From Acidimicrobium ferrooxidans DSM 10331 (GTDB lineage: Bacteria > Actinomycetota > Acidimicrobiia > Acidimicrobiales > Acidimicrobiaceae), in assembly GCF_000023265.1 (NCBI RefSeq), contig NC_013124.1, positions 744,001-808,000 of the forward strand: a stretch of 64,000 nt of DNA, in the 5' to 3' direction. Position 1 is the stretch's first letter; each line of letters starts with the position of its first letter. The notes beneath the pieces were generated by a model. The model did no database searches, had not been told where the DNA came from, and worked only from the letters and a program-made list of their open reading frames with translations. Below are positions 50,079-57,843 of the stretch, one piece after another. The translations under genes and the position numbers were made by a program.

Positions 50079-51409
50079 TCGGTCGCGTCCTCGGCCTCGG
50101 GCGCGCACTCGCGGAGGCGGGCGCACCGGTGAGCCCGGCCGAGCTCGTCGATGCGCTGCGTGCCGTGGCTGCGCTCGAGGATCTGGCGCGCTCGCCGCTC
50201 AGGGCTGCGTTGCGCGCCACGATGGTCAAGGACGTCTCGGCGCTTCCCATCTTCGACGTGCTGTTCGACATCTATTTCCCGATGGCGAACCCGACGGACC
50301 AGGACCTCGCGGAGCTCGACGATGCAGCGATGCGCGCCGAGCTGGAGGTTGCGTTGCGCGATGGCGATGACGAGCGACTCGCTGCGCTGGCTGCTGCCGC
50401 GGTCGAGCGTTTCGGCGAGGTGCACTCTGGCGCCGCGGTCGCTGGCGCCTACTACGCCTATCGGACCCAGCGCGGGCTCGATCTCGAGCGGGTGCGCGAG
50501 GAACTCCTTGCGGGCTTGGCCCGCCCCCACGACGCCGAACTCGACTGGCGCGAGCGAGAACGCGAGGCGAGGCGTCGTCTCCAGTCGTTCTCGCGCCACA
50601 TCGACGATGCGGTACGCGCGCGTCTTGCTCGCGAGCGCGATCCCGACGAACTCGCGCACAGCCTCGGCCTGCGCATCGCCGACGACGTCGACATCATGAA
50701 CGCATCACGCGAGGAGTTGGCGGCGATTCGCGAGGCCGTGCGTCCACTGGCTGCCAAACTGGTCGCACGGCTCGAGCGGCGTAGGACACGCCGGGGCGGT
50801 CCACTGGAGCTGCGTCGCACGATCCGTCGGTCGCTCTCGACCGGTGGGGTGCCCCTCGAGCCCGTGTTCCGGCCGCGGCGACCGCATCGGCCCGACGTGG
50901 TTGTCCTCACCGACATCTCCGGTTCGGTGGCGTCGTTCGCCCGCTTCACGCTCCAGCTGCTCTGGGCGCTCGCAGGGGAGCTGCGTCGACTTCGAGCCTT
51001 CGCCTTCATCGACGCCGTCGACGAGGTCACCCCCCTCGTCGGGGGGTCGTGGGACCTCGACGCTGCGCTTCGAGCGGTGGCAGAGCGCGCCGCGGTGGTC
51101 GGCAAGCAGGGTCACTCGGACTATGGCGCCGTGTTTGCCCAGTTCGAAGAGCGCTTCGTCGACGCCGTCAGTCCGAGGACCACGCTGATCGTCCTCGGCG
51201 ATGCCCGCGCGAACTACCACGAGCCGCGAGCCGAGGTGCTCGATCGGCTGGCGCGACGAGCGCGCGCCACCCACTGGCTGAACCCGGAGCCGGCACGCTA
51301 CTGGGACAGCGGGGACTCGGTCATGGGCGCCTACGCCCCATCGTGCACGTCGGTCGTCGAGTGTCGGACGCTCGCGCAGCTGGAGCGCTTCGTCGAGGAG
51401 GTGCTGTAG
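50075..51409 (+). CDS. VWA-domain protein, CoxE-like
   Basis: 444 residues. An Arg/Glu-rich helical N-terminal half (1-260) leads to a VWA domain with MIDAS motif DISGSVASF near 287-295 and a later VGKQGHSDYGA. It is the usual partner of the upstream MoxR ATPase; GTG 50075 overlaps that gene's stop by 4 bp. Cytosolic, no signal peptide. The TAG stop continues as TAGGCT but no forward gene follows. Confidence 0.87.
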   Translation: MIGRVLGLGRALAEAGAPVSPAELVDALRAVAALEDLARSPLRAALRATMVKDVSALPIFDVLFDIYFPMANPTDQDLAELDDAAMRAELEVALRDGDDERLAALAAAAVERFGEVHSGAAVAGAYYAYRTQRGLDLERVREELLAGLARPHDAELDWREREREARRRLQSFSRHIDDAVRARLARERDPDELAHSLGLRIADDVDIMNASREELAAIREAVRPLAAKLVARLERRRTRRGGPLELRRTIRRSLSTGGVPLEPVFRPRRPHRPDVVVLTDISGSVASFARFTLQLLWALAGELRRLRAFAFIDAVDEVTPLVGGSWDLDAALRAVAERAAVVGKQGHSDYGAVFAQFEERFVDAVSPRTTLIVLGDARANYHEPRAEVLDRLARRARATHWLNPEPARYWDSGDSVMGAYAPSCTSVVECRTLAQLERFVEEVL

Positions 51410-51435
51410 GCTCTGGCCGGCGAGGCGCCCGGCGG

Positions 51436-51486
51436 CGACGATGTCACGAACGCGACGATGTCACGAACGCGACGGCGTCACAAACG
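51436..51486. repeat. Three tandem 17-bp repeats
   Basis: CGACGATGTCACGAACG at 51436-51452 and 51453-51469 is identical; a third copy at 51470-51486 has three changes. They lie between convergent genes, 24 nt past a TAGGCT hexamer. Function unknown; array too short for a CRISPR. Confidence 0.8.
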
Positions 51487-51513
51487 CGTCAAGGTCGCAC
51501 GAGGGCTCCCGCG

Positions 51514-53391
51514 TCAGGGGCATGCCGTGTCGAGGTCGACCGCGGTGCCGTTGCCGTTGGCAGAGAAGGCCGTCGTGGCTCCGTACTGGACGTAGCGAAT
51601 GGTGCCGCCGCCGAAGGGGGCATACTCGGTCCCGGCGGTGCCCGCGCAGACGCTGGCTGGGTCCGCCCCGGGATCGGGAACCCAGAGGGGCGTGCCGGCA
51701 GGCAGGGTCGCGCCGCCGGTGATGTCACCCCACTGGTAGTTGGTCGAGTAGACGCCTGCGCTCACGCCGACCGATTCGAGGAACGCGAGGGCCCCGTAGA
51801 CCGCGTCGCGGTTGGCGGTCGTCGAGCTCGTCCACGATCCGCTGAGCTCGACGTCCAGCCACCACGCGTTGCGCAGCGTGCTCGAAGTGGAGCCGAGATC
51901 GACGAAGGAGGTCGCGTAGGCGTACTCGGCTTCGTCGTAGCCGTAGGAGAAGTAGGCACCGGGCCCGCTCGCCGACGTGGCGCTCGTGTAGAGCTGACCG
52001 GCCGGCGTCGAGAGTGCTGCCTGGGGCACCGGGTTGAAGGAGGTGCCGTTCCACGTCGACCAGCTTGCGGTGCCGGCGGGCGGGATCGCGAGCGGCGCCA
52101 TGTTGGTGCCCTGGGGGATGGTGTTGCTCGCGCCGGCAAAGACGTAGAGCTGGGTGCTGGAGCCCCCCAGGCCGACCGCCTGTTGGAACGCGTCCGGGGC
52201 GCAGCCGGAGTTGCTCGTCCAGTCGTACGAGAAGGGCCAGCCGTTCGACTCGACGAGCAGCAGTGGGTCACCGACAGGAAGGTAGGGGAGGTTCGAGCAG
52301 TTGAAGTTGCTGAGGTCGACCCCGCTCATGGCGGGCAGTTCGATCGCCCCGACGATGGCGCCAGGGAGCGGGTGCGACCCCGCAAGTCCCGTGTAGCCCA
52401 TCGAGTAGGTGGTGCCGTCGAAGCTCGCGTCCCCGAAGGTGAACACCCCGCCGTCGGCTGCGACCAAGGTGTAGCCGGCACCGGTAGGGCTCGGGTCGAT
52501 CCCGACGACGGGAGCTGCGAGCGGACGAGACCCACCGAGACCGGTGAGCCCCAAGGTGTAGGTGTTGCCGTAGAAGCCAGCATCTCCGAAGCTGAACACC
52601 CCGCCGTCGGCCGCCACCAGCCAATAGCCCTTGCCGTCGGGGGTTGTGGCCATCCCGACGACCGGGGCTGCGAGCGGACGTGACCCACCGAGACCGGTGA
52701 GCCCCAAGGTGTAGGTGTTGCCGTAGAAGCCGGCGTCTCCGAAGCTGAAGACGCCCCCGTCCTTGGCCACCAGCCAATAGCCCTTGCCGTCGGGGGTGGG
52801 CACGATCCCGACGATGGGGGCTGCGAGCGGACGAGACCCACCGAGGCCCGTGAGCCCCAAGGTGTAGGTGTTGCCGTAGAAGCCAGCATCTCCGAAGCTG
52901 AACACCCCGCCGTCGGCCGCCACCAGCCAATAGCCCTTGCCGTCGGGGGTTGCGGCCATCCCGACGATGGGAGCTGCGAGCGGACGTGACCCACCGAGGC
53001 CCGTGAGTCCCAAGGTGTAGGTGTTGCCGTAGAAGCCGGCATCTCCGAAACTGAACACCCCACCGTCCGCGCCGACCAGCCAATAGCCGCCACCGCCTGG
53101 CACGGCGGCTGCCCCGACGACAGGAGCAGCGAGCGGGCGAGACCCGTAGAGACCCGTCAGCCCGAGGTTGTAGACCGAGCCGAAGGTCTGTGTCGCGAAC
53201 GGGTACGAGGAGCCATCCGCCCCGACGAGAACATAGCCATCGGCTGGCGTGGTCGACGAGGCCAGGGTGGCCGCCGTGTGCGGGGCTTGCGCCGTGAGGG
53301 GGCGGTCGGTCGCGAGTCCGGCGGCGGTGACGGCCAAGAGGCTCGTCGCGGCAAGTGTTCCGAGCGAGCGTCGTAGCAACCGGTGCGACAT
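51514..53391 (-). CDS. Secreted protein with six 51-residue repeats and a GH25-like C-terminal domain
   Basis: 625 residues. Signal peptide 1-35 (basic start, then Leu/Ala core, AQA). Residues 52-352 hold six GYWLV-ADGGVFSFGDAGFYG repeats of about 51 residues each, probably forming beta-propeller-like blades; four are near identical. The C-terminal 270 residues begin SGVDLSNFNC and contain WWLDVELSGSW and SAGVYSTNYQW, the pattern of glycoside hydrolase 25-like (lysozyme/DUF1906-type) folds. It may bind and possibly cleave cell-wall glycan. Start ATG 53391 with CGGAGG about 12 nt upstream. No downstream gene shares its strand closely. Confidence 0.8.
   Translation of the reverse strand: MSHRLLRRSLGTLAATSLLAVTAAGLATDRPLTAQAPHTAATLASSTTPADGYVLVGADGSSYPFATQTFGSVYNLGLTGLYGSRPLAAPVVGAAAVPGGGGYWLVGADGGVFSFGDAGFYGNTYTLGLTGLGGSRPLAAPIVGMAATPDGKGYWLVAADGGVFSFGDAGFYGNTYTLGLTGLGGSRPLAAPIVGIVPTPDGKGYWLVAKDGGVFSFGDAGFYGNTYTLGLTGLGGSRPLAAPVVGMATTPDGKGYWLVAADGGVFSFGDAGFYGNTYTLGLTGLGGSRPLAAPVVGIDPSPTGAGYTLVAADGGVFTFGDASFDGTTYSMGYTGLAGSHPLPGAIVGAIELPAMSGVDLSNFNCSNLPYLPVGDPLLLVESNGWPFSYDWTSNSGCAPDAFQQAVGLGGSSTQLYVFAGASNTIPQGTNMAPLAIPPAGTASWSTWNGTSFNPVPQAALSTPAGQLYTSATSASGPGAYFSYGYDEAEYAYATSFVDLGSTSSTLRNAWWLDVELSGSWTSSTTANRDAVYGALAFLESVGVSAGVYSTNYQWGDITGGATLPAGTPLWVPDPGADPASVCAGTAGTEYAPFGGGTIRYVQYGATTAFSANGNGTAVDLDTACP
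52477..53088 (-). repeat. Four near-identical 153-bp tandem units coding the GYWLV repeats
   Basis: Units start on the minus strand at 53088, 52935, 52782 and 52629. The identical block GACCAGCCAATAGCC and neighbours recur every 153 bp on the plus strand. The low divergence implies recent expansion or gene conversion and possible copy-number variation. Confidence 0.9.
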
Positions 53392-53517
53392 GAGCGGTGC
53401 GATCCTCCGTGCGTGCGTCGTGTAGCAGAGGGGATATCGGCACGCCGGCTCGAAACGTTGAGCCGAGCGCGTGGCGCGCCCACGAGGTCGGCCGCTTCGC
53501 GCCATCGAGGTGGTTCC

Positions 53518-54378
53518 CTACGAGTGGTGCTCGGTGTGGCCGGCGTCTGGCGCGACGAACTCGTTGCGCATCGTGCCGATCCCCTCGACGGAGCTCTCCA
53601 CCACGTCACCGGGCCGGAGGAAGACGGGCGGCCTTCGACCGGCACCGACACCATCGGGTGTGCCCATGGCGATGAGATCTCCTGGCTCCAGGGTCATGAT
53701 CTCGGAGAGGTAGGCGATGGTGGTCGGGACGTCGAAGAGCATGTCTCGTGATCGGCCATCTTGCATCGTGGTCCCGTTGACGCGCGTGGTGAGAGCCACG
53801 TCACGGACGTCATCGACCTCGTCGCGGGTCACCATCCATGGCCCGACGGGCGTCGAGGCCTCGAAGATCTTGCCTTGGAGGAACTGGCTCGTGCGATGTT
53901 GGTAGTCGCGCATGGAGACGTCGTTGACGACGACGTAGCCTGCGACGTGCTCGAGTGCATGGGCGACATCGACGTGGCGAGCTCGGCGACCGATGACGAC
54001 GCCGATCTCGACCTCCCAGTCGACCTCATGGGACGTGACCGGGAGCGTGATCTGATCGAAGGGGCCCGTGAGGGACCGTGGGAACTTCGCGAACAAGGTC
54101 GGGAAGGCGGGACGCTCGTCGTGACCCATCTCGTCCATGTGCTTGGCGTAGTTCAGCCCCAGGCAGATGATGGCTCCGGGGGTCGTCACGGTCGGGGCGA
54201 AACGGGCGTCGGCGGCTTCGACGGCTTCGGCTGCACGCAGCTCGCCGAACGCGCCGAGGTCTCCCTCGACGGCGCGGAGCGCCGCCGCGAGGTCCGGGAA
54301 TGGTAACAGCCGCCAATGGGTACCGAAATCCATCGCGGCGTGCGTTCCCGTTGCTGTGCGGATAGTGGCGAGGCGCAC
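53518..54378 (-). CDS. Fumarylacetoacetate hydrolase (FAH)-family enzyme
   Basis: 286 residues. The catalytic metal-binding block VDWEVEIGVVIGRRARHV supplies the Glu pair, LGLNYAKHMDEMG leads in, VNDVSMRDYQHR gives the Asp, and TPDGVGAGRRPP closes the site. Family members hydrolyse or decarboxylate 2-keto acids in aromatic degradation, or act as oxaloacetate decarboxylases. Substrate unknown. GTG 54378 has AAGGAGGG 5 nt upstream. Confidence 0.88.
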   Translation of the reverse strand: MRLATIRTATGTHAAMDFGTHWRLLPFPDLAAALRAVEGDLGAFGELRAAEAVEAADARFAPTVTTPGAIICLGLNYAKHMDEMGHDERPAFPTLFAKFPRSLTGPFDQITLPVTSHEVDWEVEIGVVIGRRARHVDVAHALEHVAGYVVVNDVSMRDYQHRTSQFLQGKIFEASTPVGPWMVTRDEVDDVRDVALTTRVNGTTMQDGRSRDMLFDVPTTIAYLSEIMTLEPGDLIAMGTPDGVGAGRRPPVFLRPGDVVESSVEGIGTMRNEFVAPDAGHTEHHS

Positions 54379-54416
54379 GGTTCCCTCCTTGTGCGACGCG
54401 GTGCGTGGGTGGAACG

Positions 54417-54770
54417 CTAGTTGGACTGGTCGGCGTCGTCGGAGCTGGCCCGGATGGTCTCGAGCTCGATGGTGAGCGGTGCCGCCGACTCGCTCGAGCA
54501 GCGCGGGCAGGGGTCCCGATGAATCATGGAGCGTAGGATGCGAGATCCCGATGGATTGAGGCGAACGAGGAAGGCGCCCGAGACCGGGTCGACGACGACG
54601 GAGTCATACGGCTCCCACCGAGACGGGGGCACCATCGCCGCTGCATCGGGGTGTGCTTGGTTGCGGGGCAGGCGCACGAACCGATGCTCGCTCGTGTCGA
54701 AGATCCACGTGGAGTTGCAGGTGTCGATCGTCTCGTAGCGCCCGACGTCGTTGGAGGGCTGAGGTGTCAT
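54417..54770 (-). CDS. Hypothetical protein, 117 residues, with CxxC near the C-terminus
   Basis: No family recognised. Features: IDTCNSTWIFDTSEHRFVRLPR near the N-terminus, a central Pro-rich WEPYDSVVVD stretch and HRDPCPRCSS (possible zinc site). Soluble. ATG 54770 has GGGAG 7 nt upstream and TACACT (54809-54804) further up. Divergent from the UPF0149 gene. Confidence 0.65.
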   Translation of the reverse strand: MTPQPSNDVGRYETIDTCNSTWIFDTSEHRFVRLPRNQAHPDAAAMVPPSRWEPYDSVVVDPVSGAFLVRLNPSGSRILRSMIHRDPCPRCSSESAAPLTIELETIRASSDDADQSN

Positions 54771-54854
54771 GTGTCGGCTCCCGGTCGGCGGGTTGGCCCC
54801 CACAGTGTACCCGGTGGGCGCTGCTCGCGAAGAGAGAGTGCGCGGGTGGAGTTG

Positions 54855-54860
54855 GCTAGT
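54855..54860 (+). promoter_or_regulatory. -10 TAGTCT of the UPF0149 gene
   Basis: TAGTCT is 49 nt before ATG 54910, leaving a leader with AAGGAG. Confidence 0.45.
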
Positions 54861-54909
54861 CTTAGGGCTTTGCCCGCCGCACCAAACGGCCTCGAGGAAG
54901 GAGCACGTC

Positions 54910-55479
54910 ATGGCCGAAGAGGAACAGCCAGCGAGTCCGGAAGAAGAGGAGCTCGCCGCCTTCTTCGACGACGAGGACGCGCCCGAGGATCGCATGACGT
55001 TCTCTGCCTTCGATGGGTTTGCGACCGGCATCGCGCTCGCCCCCGAGGCGGTCCCACAGGCGGCGTGGGTCGCGGTCGCGCTTGGCGAGGCGGCCGATGA
55101 GGCACCACCGCGGGTCATCGAGTTGATGGCGCACTACGTCGACGAGATGCGATCGGTGCTCGACTCGACCGACGTGAGCGAGCGATTCGTACCCGTCTTC
55201 GACCTCGTGGGCGAGGACGACGGCGAAGAGCTCGTCTCGCCGTCGGATTGGTGCGCGGGATTTCTGATCGCGACCGAGTTCTACCGTGACACGCTCGATG
55301 CGCTCGCCGAGACGAACGACGAGGTGGCCGAACTCCTCGTGCCGATCATCAGTTTCGGTACCGATGAGGGTCTCGACGCGCTCGAGGAGAGCGGCGACGA
55401 GGACAGCCTCGCGGACGAACTCATCGACGCGATCCAACCCAGCGTGATCGCCCTGCGCGGATACCTGCGCTCGGCTTAG
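54910..55479 (+). CDS. UPF0149/YecA-family protein
   Basis: 189 residues, strongly acidic. FSAFDGFATGIALAPEAVPQAAWV is the diagnostic UPF0149 stretch, followed by WCAGFLIATEFY and repeated EDxD/EEE patches. No C-terminal SEC-C zinc motif. Function unknown, possibly ribosome- or chaperone-linked. ATG 54910 with AAGGAG 7 nt upstream. Its TAG stop overlaps the TAA of convergent rsfS. Confidence 0.8.
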   Translation: MAEEEQPASPEEEELAAFFDDEDAPEDRMTFSAFDGFATGIALAPEAVPQAAWVAVALGEAADEAPPRVIELMAHYVDEMRSVLDSTDVSERFVPVFDLVGEDDGEELVSPSDWCAGFLIATEFYRDTLDALAETNDEVAELLVPIISFGTDEGLDALEESGDEDSLADELIDAIQPSVIALRGYLRSA

Positions 55480-55904
55480 TCGACCCGCGCGACGGAAGCG
55501 TCGTCCGCGTCGAGGGGCGCGCTTGCGGCGCCTGTCGCGATGGTCGGTGCGTCCGCCCAGAGGCGCTCGAGCTGATAGAACTGGCGAGCCTCGGGTGCGA
55601 GGACGTGGATCACGATGTCCATGCAGTCGAGGACGACCCAGGGGTCTCCCGGGCGTCCTTCGACGCGTGGGTGGAGTCCGAGATCGCGACGGATCTGGCG
55701 AACGAGATCGGTGACGAGCGAGGCGCCGAGGCGGGGATTTCGCGCCGTCGCGAGGATGAAGTGCGTCGCGATCGCGGTGAGTTCCGCCACTTCCAAGACC
55801 ACGACGTCATCAGCATGCTTGTCCTCGGCCATGCGGGCGATCGCGAGCGCGTGCGTGCGCTGATCGGAGAGCCGGAGGCGGTGAAGATCGTGGTCGGTGC
55901 TCAC
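55476..55904 (-). CDS. rsfS: Ribosome silencing factor RsfS (Iojap)
   Basis: Blocks joining of the ribosomal subunits by binding L14. 142 residues: ALAIARMAEDKHADDVVVLEVAEL near 23, FILATARNPRLGASLV, DPWVVLDCMDIVIHVLAPEARQFYQLERLWADA. GTG 55904 is the first conventional start near the homology, but it lacks a ribosome site; a GAGGAGG lies 60 nt upstream beside ATC codons, and the frame is open back to 56207. Downstream of nadD on the same strand, as is usual. Confidence 0.88.
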   Translation of the reverse strand: MSTDHDLHRLRLSDQRTHALAIARMAEDKHADDVVVLEVAELTAIATHFILATARNPRLGASLVTDLVRQIRRDLGLHPRVEGRPGDPWVVLDCMDIVIHVLAPEARQFYQLERLWADAPTIATGAASAPLDADDASVARVD

Positions 55905-56215
55905 ACCAGGGTCGTGGAATGGGCGCAGGGTGCTGTCGGCGATGTCGATGATGGGGCCTCCTCGTCGTGATCGTTCGGTTGGGCGCGACGGCACTCGAGA
56001 CTCGTGATTGCCGAGCGGTCCTCGGCCGAGAGCACGGCATCGCGCAGCGGCGGGCGACACCGACCGAGGCGATGGAACTGACCCAGTCGATGCAGACGAG
56101 GACGGACGGACGCTTGCTCGCCGAGAGCTATCTCGGAGCGACCGCTGCACGCGAGCCTGCGGTGCTCGGGCCTGCTCGAGGTCGTAGGAGATGGTGACGC
56201 CACGCACCAGTCAGT
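55905..56215 (-). other. 311-bp region between nadD and rsfS, no supported gene
   Basis: TAGACT formed by the nadD stop (56218-56213) could start transcription here. Two open frames follow it: one (GTG 56207) is in frame with rsfS and would extend it by 101 residues; the other (GTG 56203) runs 100 codons and ends in a TGA overlapping the rsfS GTG. Neither shows a family motif. It may be a leader or an N-terminal extension. Confidence 0.4.
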
Positions 56216-56218
56216 CTA
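56213..56218 (-). promoter_or_regulatory. -10 TAGACT formed by the nadD stop codon
   Basis: On the minus strand the TAG of nadD begins TAGACT, 5 nt before GTG 56207 and 9 nt before GTG 56203. Confidence 0.4.
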
Positions 56219-56836
56219 GCCCGGCTTGGGCTGTATCGCCGAGTGTGGCGGGGGCGCGTCGTGGTAGAGCCCGAAGCGATTGATGGCGGCGATGGCCTCG
56301 TCGGGCAACAGGAACTGGAGGGGGCGACGATCGCGCACGCGTTCGCGCAGATCGGTCGAGGAGATGTCGAGCCAGGGCATCTCGGCGAAGATCGGATCGC
56401 GAAAGCCCTCGAGCACGGTCGGGCTCGGGTAGCCATAGCGATTGACGACGACGATGCGAGAGAGGAGCGGGAGCTCGTCGGCTCGTTCCCAGGTCCTCAT
56501 CTGGTTCGCGGCGTCGGAGCCGACGATCAAGAAGAGCTCGTCGTTCGGGTGCTGAGCCCGCAGCTCGCGGAGCGTGTCGACCGTGTAGGAGCGACCCCCA
56601 CGACGGATCTCGAGGTCCGATGCCTCGAATCCGTCGATGGTCTCGATGACCGCGCGCACCACCGCGAGCCGCAGCGCAGGGTCGGTCACTTCGCGAGCGG
56701 CCTCCTTCTGCCAGGGCACGTTGGCCACCACGAAGAGAACGCGGTCGAGGGCGGCAGCGTACTGCGCGTTCTGAGCGGCAACGAGGTGTCCGATGTGGAG
56801 AGGGTCGAAGGTGCCCCCGAAGACCCCGATGCGCAT
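56216..56836 (-). CDS. nadD: Nicotinate-nucleotide adenylyltransferase
   Basis: NAD biosynthesis: adenylates nicotinate mononucleotide. 206 residues with GVFGGTFDPLHIGHLVAAQ (HxGH motif) at 4-22, LFLIVGSDAANQM, and the closing ISSTDLRERV nucleotide-binding motif. ATG 56836 overlaps the stop of the upstream LLM oxidoreductase (ATGA). NadD next to RsfS is a conserved arrangement. Confidence 0.96.
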   Translation of the reverse strand: MRIGVFGGTFDPLHIGHLVAAQNAQYAAALDRVLFVVANVPWQKEAAREVTDPALRLAVVRAVIETIDGFEASDLEIRRGGRSYTVDTLRELRAQHPNDELFLIVGSDAANQMRTWERADELPLLSRIVVVNRYGYPSPTVLEGFRDPIFAEMPWLDISSTDLRERVRDRRPLQFLLPDEAIAAINRFGLYHDAPPPHSAIQPKPG

Positions 56837-57759
56837 CAGTGGTTCTGCTCGAGGAGCTCGATGACTTCGCCGAAAGCCTCGCGTTCTGGCTCGTGGACCA
56901 CCCATTCGTCGACGCCGAGCGTCTCGGAGACGGCCTGGATCTTCTCGGCAACCTCGGCCGCGGTACCGATCAGGACCGCCGGCATGGCGAGCGCGTCGGC
57001 GACGTCGACGTTGTAGGCGCGACTGAGGTCGCGCACGACGGATGCGGCGTCGTTGCCGAGGTGCACGAACGCGGTGCGCAGCTGGATGCGTGGCGATCGA
57101 TCAGCGAGGGCGGCAGCCTCACGCACCTTGGCGAGCTTGCGGCGATAGGAGGCGGCCGAGAGCTGATCGGCGACCGCGCGCCGCGAGTCGGGTCGTGCGA
57201 GCGATGGGTTGACGCTGACGACGTCGGCGTAGCGTGCCGCCAGTGTCAGCACGCGCGGCCCCCCGCCGCCGGCGACCAGTTCGAAGCCCGCCGCCCCCAT
57301 GGGGAGGCGGAATCCGTTGAGCTGATAGGCCCGACCGTGGAAAGTGACCTCGCCGTGCGATCGCAGCCGATCGACGATCGCGAGTGCCTCGGCCAGACGG
57401 TCGACGCGAGCGGCGGCGACGTCGAAGCGCGCGCCGAGGTGGTCGAAGTCGCTGCGCTGCCAACCAGCTCCGAGTCCGAGCGCGATGCGACCCGGGAACG
57501 CCGAGGCGATGGTCGCGAACTCGGCGGCGATGATCGCGGGATGGCGCAGGTCGTTATTCATGACGAGCGCCGCAACCGTGAGGCGTCGTGACGCTGCGGC
57601 GGCGAGCGCCACCGAGGCGATGGGAGCGGTGCGCTCCTCGATGTGGTCGGGGAACGACACGCCGTCGTAGCCGGCGGCTTCGATGGATGCAAGGAGCGCG
57701 GGGAGCTCGGCGAGCTGTGTGCTCGCGCCAAGTTGGACGACGAAGTGTGGGCGCGTCAC
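56836..57759 (-). CDS. LLM-class, probably F420-dependent oxidoreductase
   Basis: Luciferase-like TIM-barrel protein of 307 residues. VSFPDHIEE, LVMNNDLRHPAIIAAEFATI, GRIALGLGAGWQRSDFDHLG and NPSLARPD are standard. Actinobacterial homologues use F420, made here by cofE/cofD, rather than FMN; the substrate is unknown. GTG 57759 has AAGGA about 8 nt upstream. Coupled to nadD by 1-bp codon overlap and divergent from aroF. Confidence 0.85.
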   Translation of the reverse strand: MTRPHFVVQLGASTQLAELPALLASIEAAGYDGVSFPDHIEERTAPIASVALAAAASRRLTVAALVMNNDLRHPAIIAAEFATIASAFPGRIALGLGAGWQRSDFDHLGARFDVAAARVDRLAEALAIVDRLRSHGEVTFHGRAYQLNGFRLPMGAAGFELVAGGGGPRVLTLAARYADVVSVNPSLARPDSRRAVADQLSAASYRRKLAKVREAAALADRSPRIQLRTAFVHLGNDAASVVRDLSRAYNVDVADALAMPAVLIGTAAEVAEKIQAVSETLGVDEWVVHEPEREAFGEVIELLEQNH

Positions 57760-57821
57760 GAGACGATTCCTTCGCGAGGGCTGGAGAGCGGGGAGTCCTG
57801 GGGCATGGTCGGGTGAGCACC

Positions 57822-57827
57822 TAGACT
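57822..57827 (+). promoter_or_regulatory. -10 TAGACT of the class II DAHP synthase
   Basis: TAGACT lies 16 nt before ATG 57844; the short leader still includes AGGAGG. Confidence 0.5.
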
Positions 57828-57843
57828 ACCGCTAGGAGGCTTC

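Noticed and set aside
51436-51486. Possible CRISPR array
   Set aside because: Units are 17 bp, contiguous without spacers and number only three; no cas genes. The RecB-like nuclease at 23.6 kb is far away and is not Cas4 by context.
52268-53443. 391-codon Arg-rich open frame within the repeat gene
   Set aside because: Out-of-frame reading of the same 153-bp repeats; frame openness follows from the repeat, and the composition is implausible.
55967-56197. 76-codon plus-strand frame opposite the rsfS leader
   Set aside because: No ribosome site or promoter, no motif, and convergent to nothing; probably chance.
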